DNA of 53,551 nt from Methanosarcinales archaeon (GTDB lineage Archaea; Halobacteriota; Methanosarcinia; Methanosarcinales; Methanocomedenaceae), in NCBI GenBank assembly GCA_021108405.1, contig JAIOQW010000259.1, forward strand, positions 1-53,551, in the 5' to 3' direction. This document shows, piece by piece, positions 15,981-24,700 of the stretch. The notes below the pieces were generated by a model. That model saw nothing but the letters and a program-made list of their open reading frames with translations. It was not told the origin of the DNA and ran no database searches. The position numbers and the translations under genes were made by a program. Numbering within the stretch: position 1 is the stretch's first letter; each line of letters starts with the position of its first letter.

Positions 15981-16688
15981 TTAATGCTTACGAGTTAGAA
16001 CTTTAATACTGCCGTCTGACTTCCCTATAAATATTTCATATGCATTATCAAAAATGCCATGCTCTATTACACCAACACACTTTGATAAATCCAAAGACAG
16101 ACGATCCGGTTTTGCAATTTTTCCAAAATCAGCATCTATTATACAGTTCCCATTATCAGTGATCACAGGCCCGTCCTTATGTACTGCCATACGCAAAACA
16201 GGTTTTCCTCCGAGTTCACTGACACGTCGCTCGACAAGTTGCAGTGCATCAGGCATAACTTCAAGAGGAACAGGATGATCCAGGATATCCACAAGTTTCA
16301 TATCATCTACCAGTACCACAAACCGCCGGGCAGAACATGCTACGATCTTCTCACTGGTATGTGCGGCTCCGCCGCCTTTTATTACAAACAGTTCATTATC
16401 TACCTGGTCTGCTCCATCGATCGCAATATCCACTACCGGGTCCTGGTAAAGTAATGTAAGAGGTATTGCGCATTCTACAGCTAACATCCTGGCCTGGAAT
16501 GATGTTGGGATACCCCTGATATTCAATCCTTCTTTGACCCTGCGTCCAAGTGCCTGTATTGCATAAGCTGTAGTTGAACCGGTTCCAAGACCAACAACCA
16601 TCCCATCTTCTACGAGTCCGGCAGCAAATTCACCAACAGCCTGTTTCTCATCAGTACTTACTTTTTTTGTTCTGTCTATCATCAGCAT
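15981..16688 (-). CDS. rpiA: Ribose-5-phosphate isomerase A
   Basis: This protein of about 235 residues interconverts ribose-5-phosphate and ribulose-5-phosphate in the non-oxidative pentose phosphate route and feeds nucleotide synthesis. Diagnostic motifs are VGLGTGSTTAYAI (phosphate loop), IPTSFQA, IDGADQVD (active site) and IKGGGAAHT. I choose ATG 16688 (MLMIDRTKK) or the ATG two codons later; the frame extends to a TTG at 16703. UPF0305 follows closely. Assignment is firm. Confidence 0.95.
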   Translation of the reverse strand: MLMIDRTKKVSTDEKQAVGEFAAGLVEDGMVVGLGTGSTTAYAIQALGRRVKEGLNIRGIPTSFQARMLAVECAIPLTLLYQDPVVDIAIDGADQVDNELFVIKGGGAAHTSEKIVACSARRFVVLVDDMKLVDILDHPVPLEVMPDALQLVERRVSELGGKPVLRMAVHKDGPVITDNGNCIIDADFGKIAKPDRLSLDLSKCVGVIEHGIFDNAYEIFIGKSDGSIKVLTRKH

Positions 16689-16733
16689 ATATGTTATTTT
16701 CAATATCCTAAATATTTTTTGTAGTCAAAGATC

Positions 16734-16750
16734 CTGCTTTACAAAAGCAG
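16734..16750. terminator. Perfect short hairpin upstream of rpiA
   Basis: CTGCTTT-ACA-AAAGCAG forms a perfect 7-bp stem between the DUF3467-like gene and rpiA. On the minus strand it lies after the regulator operon and before rpiA. It may be a terminator-like or leader structure; no strong U-tract is adjacent. Confidence 0.3.
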
Positions 16751-16846
16751 AGCATCTTAAGGACGCATGGGCAAATAGAAACATGCATTGACAATTAGCT
16801 CTAATGTGTCACATAAAAGAAAAAATAAAATTAAGCAATAATACTT

Positions 16847-17110
16847 TTACTCTTCATCCTCTCTGTCTGAAACCCTGGGCATTTTACTTAACATATCAAA
16901 TAGTTGCTTGAGATGAGTTTGTGATAAATATATTCTTACTGCAGGTGTTATATTCTCTACTGGTGGAAACTGCATAAAATCTATGTAAGCATCTACCTCG
17001 CTTGTGGTAGCTCGTGCAACATTAGAATAAAATGTATAATCATATCGTATCTTTGGTTCGTTTACATCAATTTTTTTTTCCGGAAAATCTTTTTGATTAT
17101 TTTTAGCCAT
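16847..17110 (-). CDS. DUF3467-like small protein
   Basis: This 87-residue acidic protein contains YTFYSNVARATTSEVDAYID and, further on, VRIYLSQTHLKQLFDMLSK. This is the arrangement of DUF3467 proteins (Asn near the start, a phenylalanine strand, then a helix after the Ser-x-x-His). These are small proteins of unknown function in archaea and bacteria. Its start overlaps the end of the regulator gene upstream by 8 bp, so they are translationally coupled. Confidence 0.6.
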   Translation of the reverse strand: MAKNNQKDFPEKKIDVNEPKIRYDYTFYSNVARATTSEVDAYIDFMQFPPVENITPAVRIYLSQTHLKQLFDMLSKMPRVSDREDEE

Positions 17111-17636
17111 AAGTGGTCCCCTTTGATGTTTTTGATATATCGTTTATATTAGGAACATTAGTCATATAATTTTGTAATCTAAAAAGTTTTGTAATAATGG
17201 AACAGGATACTTTTTTCTTATAGATATCAACATGTGGAGAAAGTTCATTATATACTGGATCAGAAGTAGCTGATTTAGAAGCAGTTAACTCAGAAGTAGT
17301 TAACGTTGAACTTGAAACTTCTATTTCTTTTCCAAGATCTTCTATAGCTAATTTTTCAAGACGCTCTGAAACAATATAACTTTCTAGCATTAAAATCATT
17401 TTTGCTTTTGGATTATCCAAATTAAGTTGATAGAACTGTATATTTCCAATTTTTTCTTTTTTTTCTATTAAACCTTCATCCACTAATTTATTTAAATGTG
17501 AATGAACAGTTGCTTTATGCACATCTGTCATTCGAACAATGTCAGCAGCATACAATTTGTCATTGTAGTTTTCCGCAAAAGTTTCAATAATCTTCATTTG
17601 TGGACAATTTCCAAAAATTTCTGATAATACAGACAT
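17103..17636 (-). CDS. Winged-helix transcriptional regulator
   Basis: This is a 177-residue protein. Residues about 8-70 form a winged helix of the ArsR/MarR-like kind (YAADIVRMTDVHKATVHSHL, NKLVDEGLIEKKEK). A helix follows, then a Ser/Thr-rich linker (SSSTLTTSELTASKSATS) and a basic C-terminal segment. It lies divergently from another small winged-helix gene at 17753 and is coupled to the DUF3467-like gene. Ligand and targets are unknown. Confidence 0.75.
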   Translation of the reverse strand: MSVLSEIFGNCPQMKIIETFAENYNDKLYAADIVRMTDVHKATVHSHLNKLVDEGLIEKKEKIGNIQFYQLNLDNPKAKMILMLESYIVSERLEKLAIEDLGKEIEVSSSTLTTSELTASKSATSDPVYNELSPHVDIYKKKVSCSIITKLFRLQNYMTNVPNINDISKTSKGTTYG

Positions 17637-17752
17637 ATCAATTCCTTTAGTACAATATATAGTCTATAAAGTACAATTAATATACATAAGTATTACGCTT
17701 TAATCTTTTCGATTGCGGAATATTTATAAATCTCTTAGTCAGTTATGACGCA

Positions 17753-18052
17753 ATGAATGATATTGAAGATGACCTAACAGAAGACGAAATAAAGATTCTT
17801 GAAGTTCTTGGAAGGTTACATATATCACAACACAAAAATATAAATGAAGGCACGATTCGAAAGAAATTACCTCAACAATATCATGCAAATCTAAAAAAAA
17901 CAATAAAAAGTCTAAATAGCAAAGGTATTTTACGTACTTATCGAAAGGAAAACTATTGTTTAAATGCTAAAGGGAAAAAAATTGCCGAGGAATTGTCAAA
18001 GAAATTACGTGATAACATATATTCAGGATTACATATTTTGTTAAAATTGTAA
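17753..18052 (+). CDS. Small winged-helix protein
   Basis: This 99-residue protein is basic, with a predicted winged helix over its whole length (EDEIKILEVLGRLHISQHK, LKKTIKSLNSKGILRTYRKE, YCLNAKGKKIAEEL). The layout resembles archaeal DNA-binding regulators that act as dimers. It is transcribed away from the regulator at 17103-17636, with which it shares a 116-bp promoter region containing TATTTATAAAT (17719-17729). Confidence 0.65.
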   Translation: MNDIEDDLTEDEIKILEVLGRLHISQHKNINEGTIRKKLPQQYHANLKKTIKSLNSKGILRTYRKENYCLNAKGKKIAEELSKKLRDNIYSGLHILLKL

Positions 18053-18170
18053 ATATTTTGCTTTTTTGAGAAATCAATACAAGAATTTTAAACAAATTTT
18101 ACTAATTCTTTGCGGACTTTGCGGTGGAAATATCTTTAAAAATAATATTAACATGAAAATAATTTCAATA

Positions 18171-18337
18171 GAACAAAATCCTCGCTAACGTTCGGATTTT
18201 CTTGACTGAGGCTCTTAAAAGAGCCGAAGGTTAGAAGATTAGTAGAATCTTCGCTTGAAGCTTCGAAGAAGCTGAAGATTAGAAAATGTGAACGGAGTGA
18301 GCATTTTCGATATATCAGGTTATACTTGATATACTAT
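18171..18337 (+). repeat. Modular hairpin element, copy C (two-slot form)
   Basis: Order: opening hairpin, slot 1 = GGCTCTT-AA-AAGAGCC, constant GAAGATT-AGTA-GAATCTTC hairpin, slot 2 = GCTTC-GAA-GAAGC, GAAAATG..CATTTTC, terminal ATATCAGG-TTATA-CTTGATAT. The linker GA(A/G)G(A/G)TTAGAA separates the cassettes. Confidence 0.87.
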
Positions 18338-18452
18338 TAAAAAATTTGTATGATTTTTTTACACGGTGTGGATTATAATCGAACTATCAAATTAGAAACA
18401 CAAGATTTAATTCTAATTTGATTACTTCATAGGAAAACTTTTTTTATATTAA

Positions 18453-18638
18453 ATAACATACATATATACATCAATATTCATATTTCCAGGTAAAGGGGGT
18501 TATCATACGGACGATTTTATTGATCAGACAAAAGTATTTTTCAGATGCAGTATTTGTGACTTTGAATTCCAGGCTGATCCGAACTTTATTCCAATTAAGT
18601 GCCCGCAATGTGATAGTGAAGAAAATTATAGAGTTTGA
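18453..18638 (+). pseudogene. Zinc-ribbon fragment without start codon
   Basis: The frame is open from 18453 and encodes HTDDFIDQTKVFFRCSICDF, then a spacer, then CPQCDSEENYRV before a stop at 18636-18638. Two CxxC pairs make a clear zinc-ribbon/rubredoxin-like knuckle. No ATG, GTG or TTG exists in frame, so it is a truncated relic or uses a non-standard start. The stop overlaps the region of the next gene, ending 2 bp before the ATG at 18641. Confidence 0.4.
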
Positions 18639-18640
18639 TA

Positions 18641-19615
18641 ATGTTGAGGGATAAAGGACAACTCAGTTTTGACTTTCTTCTGGGGATAATTGTTTTCCTG
18701 TTCACGCTCATGTTTGTAATACAGTTCATACCAGGTCTTTTCATTTCAACATCAGGAGAAGGGAGTCTGGATTCAGTTGCTTATCGAACAGCTAACCTGC
18801 TTGTAGAAGACCCGGGGTGGTGGGGAAATAGTACACATAATGGTACTAACTGGGAGATACATACTGGAAATATAAGCCGTATCGGTCTGGCAGAAGATGA
18901 ATTTCCTAACATAAGACGTACATATACACCAAACAAGTTGAATAGATCAAAAATATTGCAAATAATGGAATTAAATGAGACTATAATCACAAATAACCTC
19001 GGCCTCTATGATATGATAAGCGGCACTAAGATAAATTATGGTTACAACATTAGTATTAATAAGAATGGTGGTCCTTTAATTATAAACGGGTCTATTATTA
19101 GTTTAGGAAAAACACCCAATGCAAATCAGGACAGATTCAAAATATCGAGATTAGTATTAGTAGAAACAGGAAAAATTGCGCAATTTTGTGTAAATGAATT
19201 AAGCTGTTGGAATTTATCTAATGAATCAGTATGTATCAATGTTACAGGGCCACAAAACGATAGTGTGATCATTCAAATAATTGATTTTAATTTCAATACG
19301 ACAAATTCTACTTTCCACCATGCAAAATTGAATGGAACTAACATTTCTTCTAATAATTACTCTATCTATAAAAAAAACAATACAAGTAAATTCATTAATG
19401 TTTCTCAATCTCTTCCTGTTAATATTACTAATGTAAGCAGTTTACGCTTCGTGTTTAATAATAGTATGTTCCCAACTAATGCGACCTATTGGCTTGATCT
19501 TAGCTTTACGAATTTTACTAATGCATCACTTAACTCTACAATTCCTGTTGAATATAATAATAGAACAGAGCCGCTGTTCGAACCTGCTAATCTTGTGGTG
19601 AGAGTATGGAATTGA
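18641..19615 (+). CDS. Pilin-like secreted protein 1 (class III signal-type N-terminus)
   Basis: This 324-residue protein starts with MLRDKGQLSFDFLLGIIVFL. The basic residues plus a KGQ-S-FD motif before a 20-residue hydrophobic helix match archaeal prepilins processed by PibD/EppA-type peptidase. The remainder is Asn/Thr/Ser-rich with many N-glycosylation sequons (NNTSK, NITNVS), as expected for an extracellular beta domain. Its 3' end overlaps the next gene by 10 bp. By arrangement it resembles the haloarchaeal minor-pilin operons (DUF7287-type; inference). A TTG at 18635 would extend it by two codons. Confidence 0.7.
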   Translation: MLRDKGQLSFDFLLGIIVFLFTLMFVIQFIPGLFISTSGEGSLDSVAYRTANLLVEDPGWWGNSTHNGTNWEIHTGNISRIGLAEDEFPNIRRTYTPNKLNRSKILQIMELNETIITNNLGLYDMISGTKINYGYNISINKNGGPLIINGSIISLGKTPNANQDRFKISRLVLVETGKIAQFCVNELSCWNLSNESVCINVTGPQNDSVIIQIIDFNFNTTNSTFHHAKLNGTNISSNNYSIYKKNNTSKFINVSQSLPVNITNVSSLRFVFNNSMFPTNATYWLDLSFTNFTNASLNSTIPVEYNNRTEPLFEPANLVVRVWN

Positions 19616-20130
19616 ATGAAACTGCCCAGATGAATACTCTTGAAGGATTTGTATCTGCCGGTGTTATACTTATGATAGTCATGCTTATTTCTGAAAATAC
19701 TATGATCATCACACCACAGTGTGAACTTAGTATGGATGTGCAGCTTCAACAAACAGCAACTGATGTATTGAATGTTCTTGATATCGCACCTGATACCTCA
19801 CTTCAATACAACCTTAACCTCACAGAGCATGTGACGGGATATAATTTATCAGAACCAATACCACAGAACAATAGCCTTAAATCCCTTGATACCGAGATCA
19901 ATAACTTGCTTGGGGATATTCTGTATAATGTAGATTTTGTCTATATTGATAATAGTACAATTACTAATAAACATGTGATCATGCATGGTGCACCAATTGA
20001 AAATTCAATGTCAGCTTCACGCCTCATAACGCTTTATAACGAAACAGTAATGCAAACAGGTGGTACATGGAACATTTCTTCAAATAATGTGCAGGTAGTA
20101 GAGGTGAGACTCATAATATGGCAAATATAG
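19606..20130 (+). CDS. Pilin-like secreted protein 2
   Basis: This 174-residue protein starts MELNETAQMNTLEGFVSAGV followed by a hydrophobic stretch (ILMIVMLI). The Q-x-x-TLEGF before a hydrophobic helix is like the second protein (DUF7288-type) of archaeal minor-pilin operons; that family link is inferred. The exported part has several sequons (NLTEH, NNSL, NETV). It overlaps both neighbours (10 and 13 bp), so the cluster is translated as one operon. Confidence 0.68.
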   Translation: MELNETAQMNTLEGFVSAGVILMIVMLISENTMIITPQCELSMDVQLQQTATDVLNVLDIAPDTSLQYNLNLTEHVTGYNLSEPIPQNNSLKSLDTEINNLLGDILYNVDFVYIDNSTITNKHVIMHGAPIENSMSASRLITLYNETVMQTGGTWNISSNNVQVVEVRLIIWQI

Positions 20131-20573
20131 CTGGTAATACCGAAGGTCAGTGGATTATATTAAGCGGAATGACAATATCCCTGTCATTGATCTTGCTTGC
20201 ATTATTAGCGAACCAGGCTTCAGTAACTGGCTTCCACTCATCTCATTCGGCTCTTGAATTCCCTAAAGAACAGATAAGAGACCTTACTCTGGGAGTGCGG
20301 GATTATTCGAAAAACGCAGCACAACTTGCATGGAAACTCAACAATACAACCAATGAGACAGTACGTAATAATTTTACTCGACTTCTTAATAATTATACTT
20401 CACAGGTAAGTACCATCCACTCTATTTATGGAAATAATGTGAATGTTACCATATCCAAAATAGTATTCAACTCCACTAATAATAGCCGCATCAATATCAT
20501 ATGGCTGAACATATATTATGATGATGGGATTACCTACTATGCCTGCGAACCTGAAATAATAGAGATGATATAA
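20118..20573 (+). CDS. Pilin-like secreted protein 3
   Basis: This 151-residue protein opens with MANIAGNTEGQWIILSGMTI, a Gly-Gln motif just before a hydrophobic helix (about residues 11-32). A helical, then beta-rich, glycosylation-prone domain follows (NNTTNETVRNNFTRLLNNYT). The pattern fits the DUF7261-like member of archaeal minor-pilin sets (inference). Overlaps: 13 bp with the previous gene and 1 bp (ATGA-type TAATG) with the next. Confidence 0.66.
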   Translation: MANIAGNTEGQWIILSGMTISLSLILLALLANQASVTGFHSSHSALEFPKEQIRDLTLGVRDYSKNAAQLAWKLNNTTNETVRNNFTRLLNNYTSQVSTIHSIYGNNVNVTISKIVFNSTNNSRINIIWLNIYYDDGITYYACEPEIIEMI

Positions 20574-21016
20574 TGAGATCACTTTCCAATACTGATGATG
20601 CAGTTTCAGTTACTGTAGAATACGTTTTATTATCTTCAATATTTATTCTTTTTTTCTTTACAGTGCTTCTTTGTGCAGATGATCTACTGATAAAGAATCC
20701 AAAGACTATGGTAATAGAAGAACAGTTCAGGGACATAGGTAATATGATGAGCAATACGATCACTAATATGTACTTGATAGCACCGGATAATGGGGTAATA
20801 GACACACAATATATGATCCCGCCCGAAGTTGGAAAGGAAACGTATGTTATTAACGCTGAGCTGGCATTCATAGACCAGGTCATCGAGATTCGTTCTTCTG
20901 AATCTGATATAAGTGTTAGTGTTACTATTAATGGGATCGCAAACACCATTCCTATAAACGGAACAGCATACAGTGACTCTCAAACACACCGGATAAGTTA
21001 CAGCTCTGATAGATAG
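20573..21016 (+). CDS. Pilin-like secreted protein 4
   Basis: This 147-residue protein starts MRSLSNTDDAVSVTVEYVLL, an archaeal pilin-type (D)AVS-x-x-VEY motif ahead of a hydrophobic helix (about 13-36). The exported domain is beta-rich and short and resembles the DUF7266-like position in minor-pilin operons (inference). It overlaps the preceding stop codon by one base and ends 8 bp before the next gene. Confidence 0.66.
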   Translation: MRSLSNTDDAVSVTVEYVLLSSIFILFFFTVLLCADDLLIKNPKTMVIEEQFRDIGNMMSNTITNMYLIAPDNGVIDTQYMIPPEVGKETYVINAELAFIDQVIEIRSSESDISVSVTINGIANTIPINGTAYSDSQTHRISYSSDR

Positions 21017-21024
21017 GATAAAAT

Positions 21025-21756
21025 ATGAAATATAACAGCAATAGAAAAGATGCAGCAGTTTCCGAGACAGTAGGATACATATACATATTTGCTATTGTAA
21101 TGTTTTCCATGGGCATGATATATACGATGGGGTACCCTGCGCTGCAAAATAGTATGAAAGCGTGTACTTTTGAAAGTACCCAGCAAAGCTTTATTGTGCT
21201 CCAGAGCAATATGAAAATGGTAGCGTTCGATCAGACACCTGTGAAAAATCTCAATGTTCAACTCCAGAGTGCAACCTTATCAGTTTGTGAGGAATCGAAT
21301 ATTACCATAGAATATGGGACAGAGACATTCTTTTGTAACTGCGGAATGATCGAATACCAGCAGGATGACATGTTTCTTACTTATGAGAATGGTGGTGTAT
21401 GGAAGCGATATCCCAGTGGAGGTATAAAAATATCAAATCCGCGTATCTATACCCGTATAATGAATGGCACCAATTTTACTACTATAGGTTTAGTATGCAT
21501 ACAGGGAACCTCATCTTTCGGTGGAAAAGGTATTGCTACTATAAATATGAAGTATAATACGAGTATTATTAACAGGACACAAACCCCGGTGAATGTAAGC
21601 CTTAAGATAAACAGCACATATGCACCGCAGTGGCAGAGCTACCTTGAAAGTATTGGTTTTACCACAACGCATTCTAATGATATGAGTATTACAGTCTGTA
21701 ATAACAATACCGTACTTGCAGTGGGACGGCATATAATAGATGTAGAGATCATTTGA
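21025..21756 (+). CDS. Pilin-like secreted protein 5
   Basis: This 243-residue protein has the strongest pilin-like start in the cluster: RKDAAVSETVGYIYIFAIVM, then a hydrophobic helix. The DAAVSETVG box is the classic archaeal pilin/DUF7289-type motif. The exported domain has seven or more cysteines (for example FFCNCGM), unusual in archaea and suggestive of extracellular disulfides. The gene ends 8 bp before the convergent stop codon of the giant VWA protein, so the two loci face each other with almost no space. Confidence 0.7.
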   Translation: MKYNSNRKDAAVSETVGYIYIFAIVMFSMGMIYTMGYPALQNSMKACTFESTQQSFIVLQSNMKMVAFDQTPVKNLNVQLQSATLSVCEESNITIEYGTETFFCNCGMIEYQQDDMFLTYENGGVWKRYPSGGIKISNPRIYTRIMNGTNFTTIGLVCIQGTSSFGGKGIATINMKYNTSIINRTQTPVNVSLKINSTYAPQWQSYLESIGFTTTHSNDMSITVCNNNTVLAVGRHIIDVEII

Positions 21757-21764
21757 GTTCATAT

Positions 21765-24700
21765 TTAACTTATAGTTATCAAACCCTTTGGCCTGACTAT
21801 GATCATGGTATTATTATCTACACCACTATTATTCCCATTGCTGGCAATAATATTAATATATGCTTGACCTGCTGTAGCACTAGCATAATTTATTTCATCT
21901 TTAAAAGACACGCAAACAGTATAAGGATTCTCCTTATTATCTCCGAAATACCCATGATTGGTATCAAATGTAACATGTGCAGCTGCAGGATTGCCATCTT
22001 GGTATCGTAATTCTATTGATAATTCGGACGGATCCCCGATAAGCACGGTCGGATGGTTTACAGATAAATATAATGTACCGAGTGCAATAAACTCAATATC
22101 GGCAGCACTTCCATTTATACTAGGACCGTCCATGTCGCTAATGTTAACGGTAATGTTCGTATCATTCACATCATTATAGGTAACATTTGAGTTATCCAGA
22201 ATAAGCGGCACATAACCTGCACCCTGCATTCTTATTTTAAACCACACACCCCATTTTTCAGTTGGCTCCAGGTTTGGCATTTTCCAGAAGAGTTTTGTTT
22301 CATTTCCAACAGTGGTAACATTGGGTTCTGCATTGCCATTGCCTGGATAAGTAGGAACAACAAAATTCGAAGCAGTATCTTTTGTAGAATTGCTACTGTT
22401 GCCAATATAGGTTGCAGTTGCGATTGATGTTCCACTGAGATAATTATGGGGTATGATCAAACTCAATTCGGGACCGTCGGCAGTAAAATTGGTGATATTG
22501 GCAGCAATACCGCGGAAGATATCTTTAAGCGTACCGGCATCAGGTGCAAAATAATATTTTCCGCCGGTAGTATTTGCGATCTCGGATAATACGGGATCAA
22601 CCTCGGATTCATCACTGCCCAGACCAATAGTATATATTATAGTATTATTGTTCTTAGCACGCTCTACTTCAAGCAGTATAGAATGATAACCGGCATTGTC
22701 AATTCCATCTGTCATAAGTACCATAGTTGAATTGCCTGGTATTGTGGCAAATTCATTATTTGCTTTAAATATTCCTTCATCAATAGCTGTAAGCCCATCA
22801 GCCGTTATAGTCTTAATTGAATTACAAAGATGTTCAATAGAATCATTACAAAGTGTGGATGTGACATCAGCATACCATTCAGTCCAGGTTACAGGTGTCC
22901 GGATATTAGAGATATTTTGCTTCTTGTAGACAAGATCATAATTTCCATATTCGCGGTTAGAATTTATTTCGAATATTGTAGGATTACTCCATGTAGATTC
23001 ACTATATAACTGGGTACTGATATCATTAGCTCCATCTGATATCATAAGGAATATATTATCAGAGTAAGGATCAGGTATTAATTTAACCCATGAAACGTAA
23101 CTCGAACCCACACTTGATGCGCTATATTCCAGACTCCATGAGTTATCGGACACGTTCCATAACTTATATCCGGGTGTTGGTGTATTATCACTCCACGTTA
23201 CTATACCGGTACCTGAGGTCTGTTCAAATTCAACATCAAAATAACGTCTATTATAACCGTGTGAGGCATCTTCGATCAATTGGTCCGCTAAAGTCCATGT
23301 TGAACCATTCCATGTACTCACACTGATGTCATATGCAGAGTCCAGTGCACCCATAAGTATGTTGTTTGAATTCGGATCAGAAGCTAATTTGATCCAGTAT
23401 ACACCATGTGAATAGGTATATATAGCGCTATCAGCACTCCATACTGCACCATTCCAGGCACAGGACCGGACAGTTCCGGTTGTTTTGTCAGACCATGCTA
23501 CTACAGCATTACCGGTGTTTTGCTCATAAACCACATCAAAGCACTGATAATCATATGTCGCAGTATCAGTGGAAAGGACTTTTGTATTACTCCAGGCAGA
23601 ACCGTCCCATACCTGTGCATAGAGACGATCATCACTATTCATAAACACTAATATAATCTCATCTGAGTTTGGTTTTGCAGCAAGTCTCACCCACTGGATA
23701 TAGGCACTCCCTGTATCTGTTGTGTCCACCGAAGATTCAGGACCCCATGTGCTGCCGTCCCATACTCGATATCGTGGTGTGCACGTACTAGTATACGAGT
23801 TTCTGTATACGACTATTGCATCATGGGAATTTTGCTCATAAGCAATATCAAAGCCTCTGTGATTATTGTAATTTGCGATAGGTGAGAATTCCTCTACTGC
23901 TCCCCACACTGACCCGTCCCATATCTGTATATTGAGATCTTTTTGATCATCCAATGTTCCCATGATGATCTCATCCCTAGAAGGACATAACTGCATTACG
24001 ATACCGCGAATATTGCCGCCTACAAAATTTGCTGATTTTTCATCAGACCACTGTAGACCGTCCCATGTCCTGTACCGTGGTACACCTCCACTGCCACTAC
24101 TGTCATAATAAGCGCTTATTGCAGTACGGAGAGGTGAACTTGATACATTAACCGTAAACTGTGTATCATTCTGTATATTGGAGTTCTTGCTCACAATAAT
24201 ATGATAGTCCATATCTGTACACAGTGGACTACTTACTATTTCCGGACTTGAATTGCCAGTTGATGAATCAAGCAGTGTTGTGCCCTGGTAAAGAGATATA
24301 TTGAGATCGGATAGATCTGCCCATGAGAGATTAAAATAATATATTGCTTCAGTATTTACTGTAAAATATCCGACCCATGTATTCCCACCACGCAAGTAGC
24401 TTGTCTGGCAGTCATCAGTTGAGAAATTGTCATTGCTATATAATATTAGACCTGTTTTGTCCCCCCTGGTTTCATTAAAGCTTGAGACAAATGCATAGGA
24501 TGCAAGTTGGGCTGCACTCTTCTTATCAATATATGTGGTAATATTAAATTGTTCACTTCCGTCCATAGCTCCTGAAACCTGGACAGTCCAGTTTCCATTT
24601 TCGACTGTATCATTATCAGTATCCGGATATGTATAACTTAAAGGATTGATCCAGATATATTCGGATGTATCTTTTGGTATCGAATATGTGACTGTGACAA

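Noticed and set aside
16729-16755. Candidate tRNA or structured RNA near CTGCTTTACAAAAGCAG
   Set aside because: Only one short hairpin is present; no cloverleaf arms or conserved T-loop can be formed.
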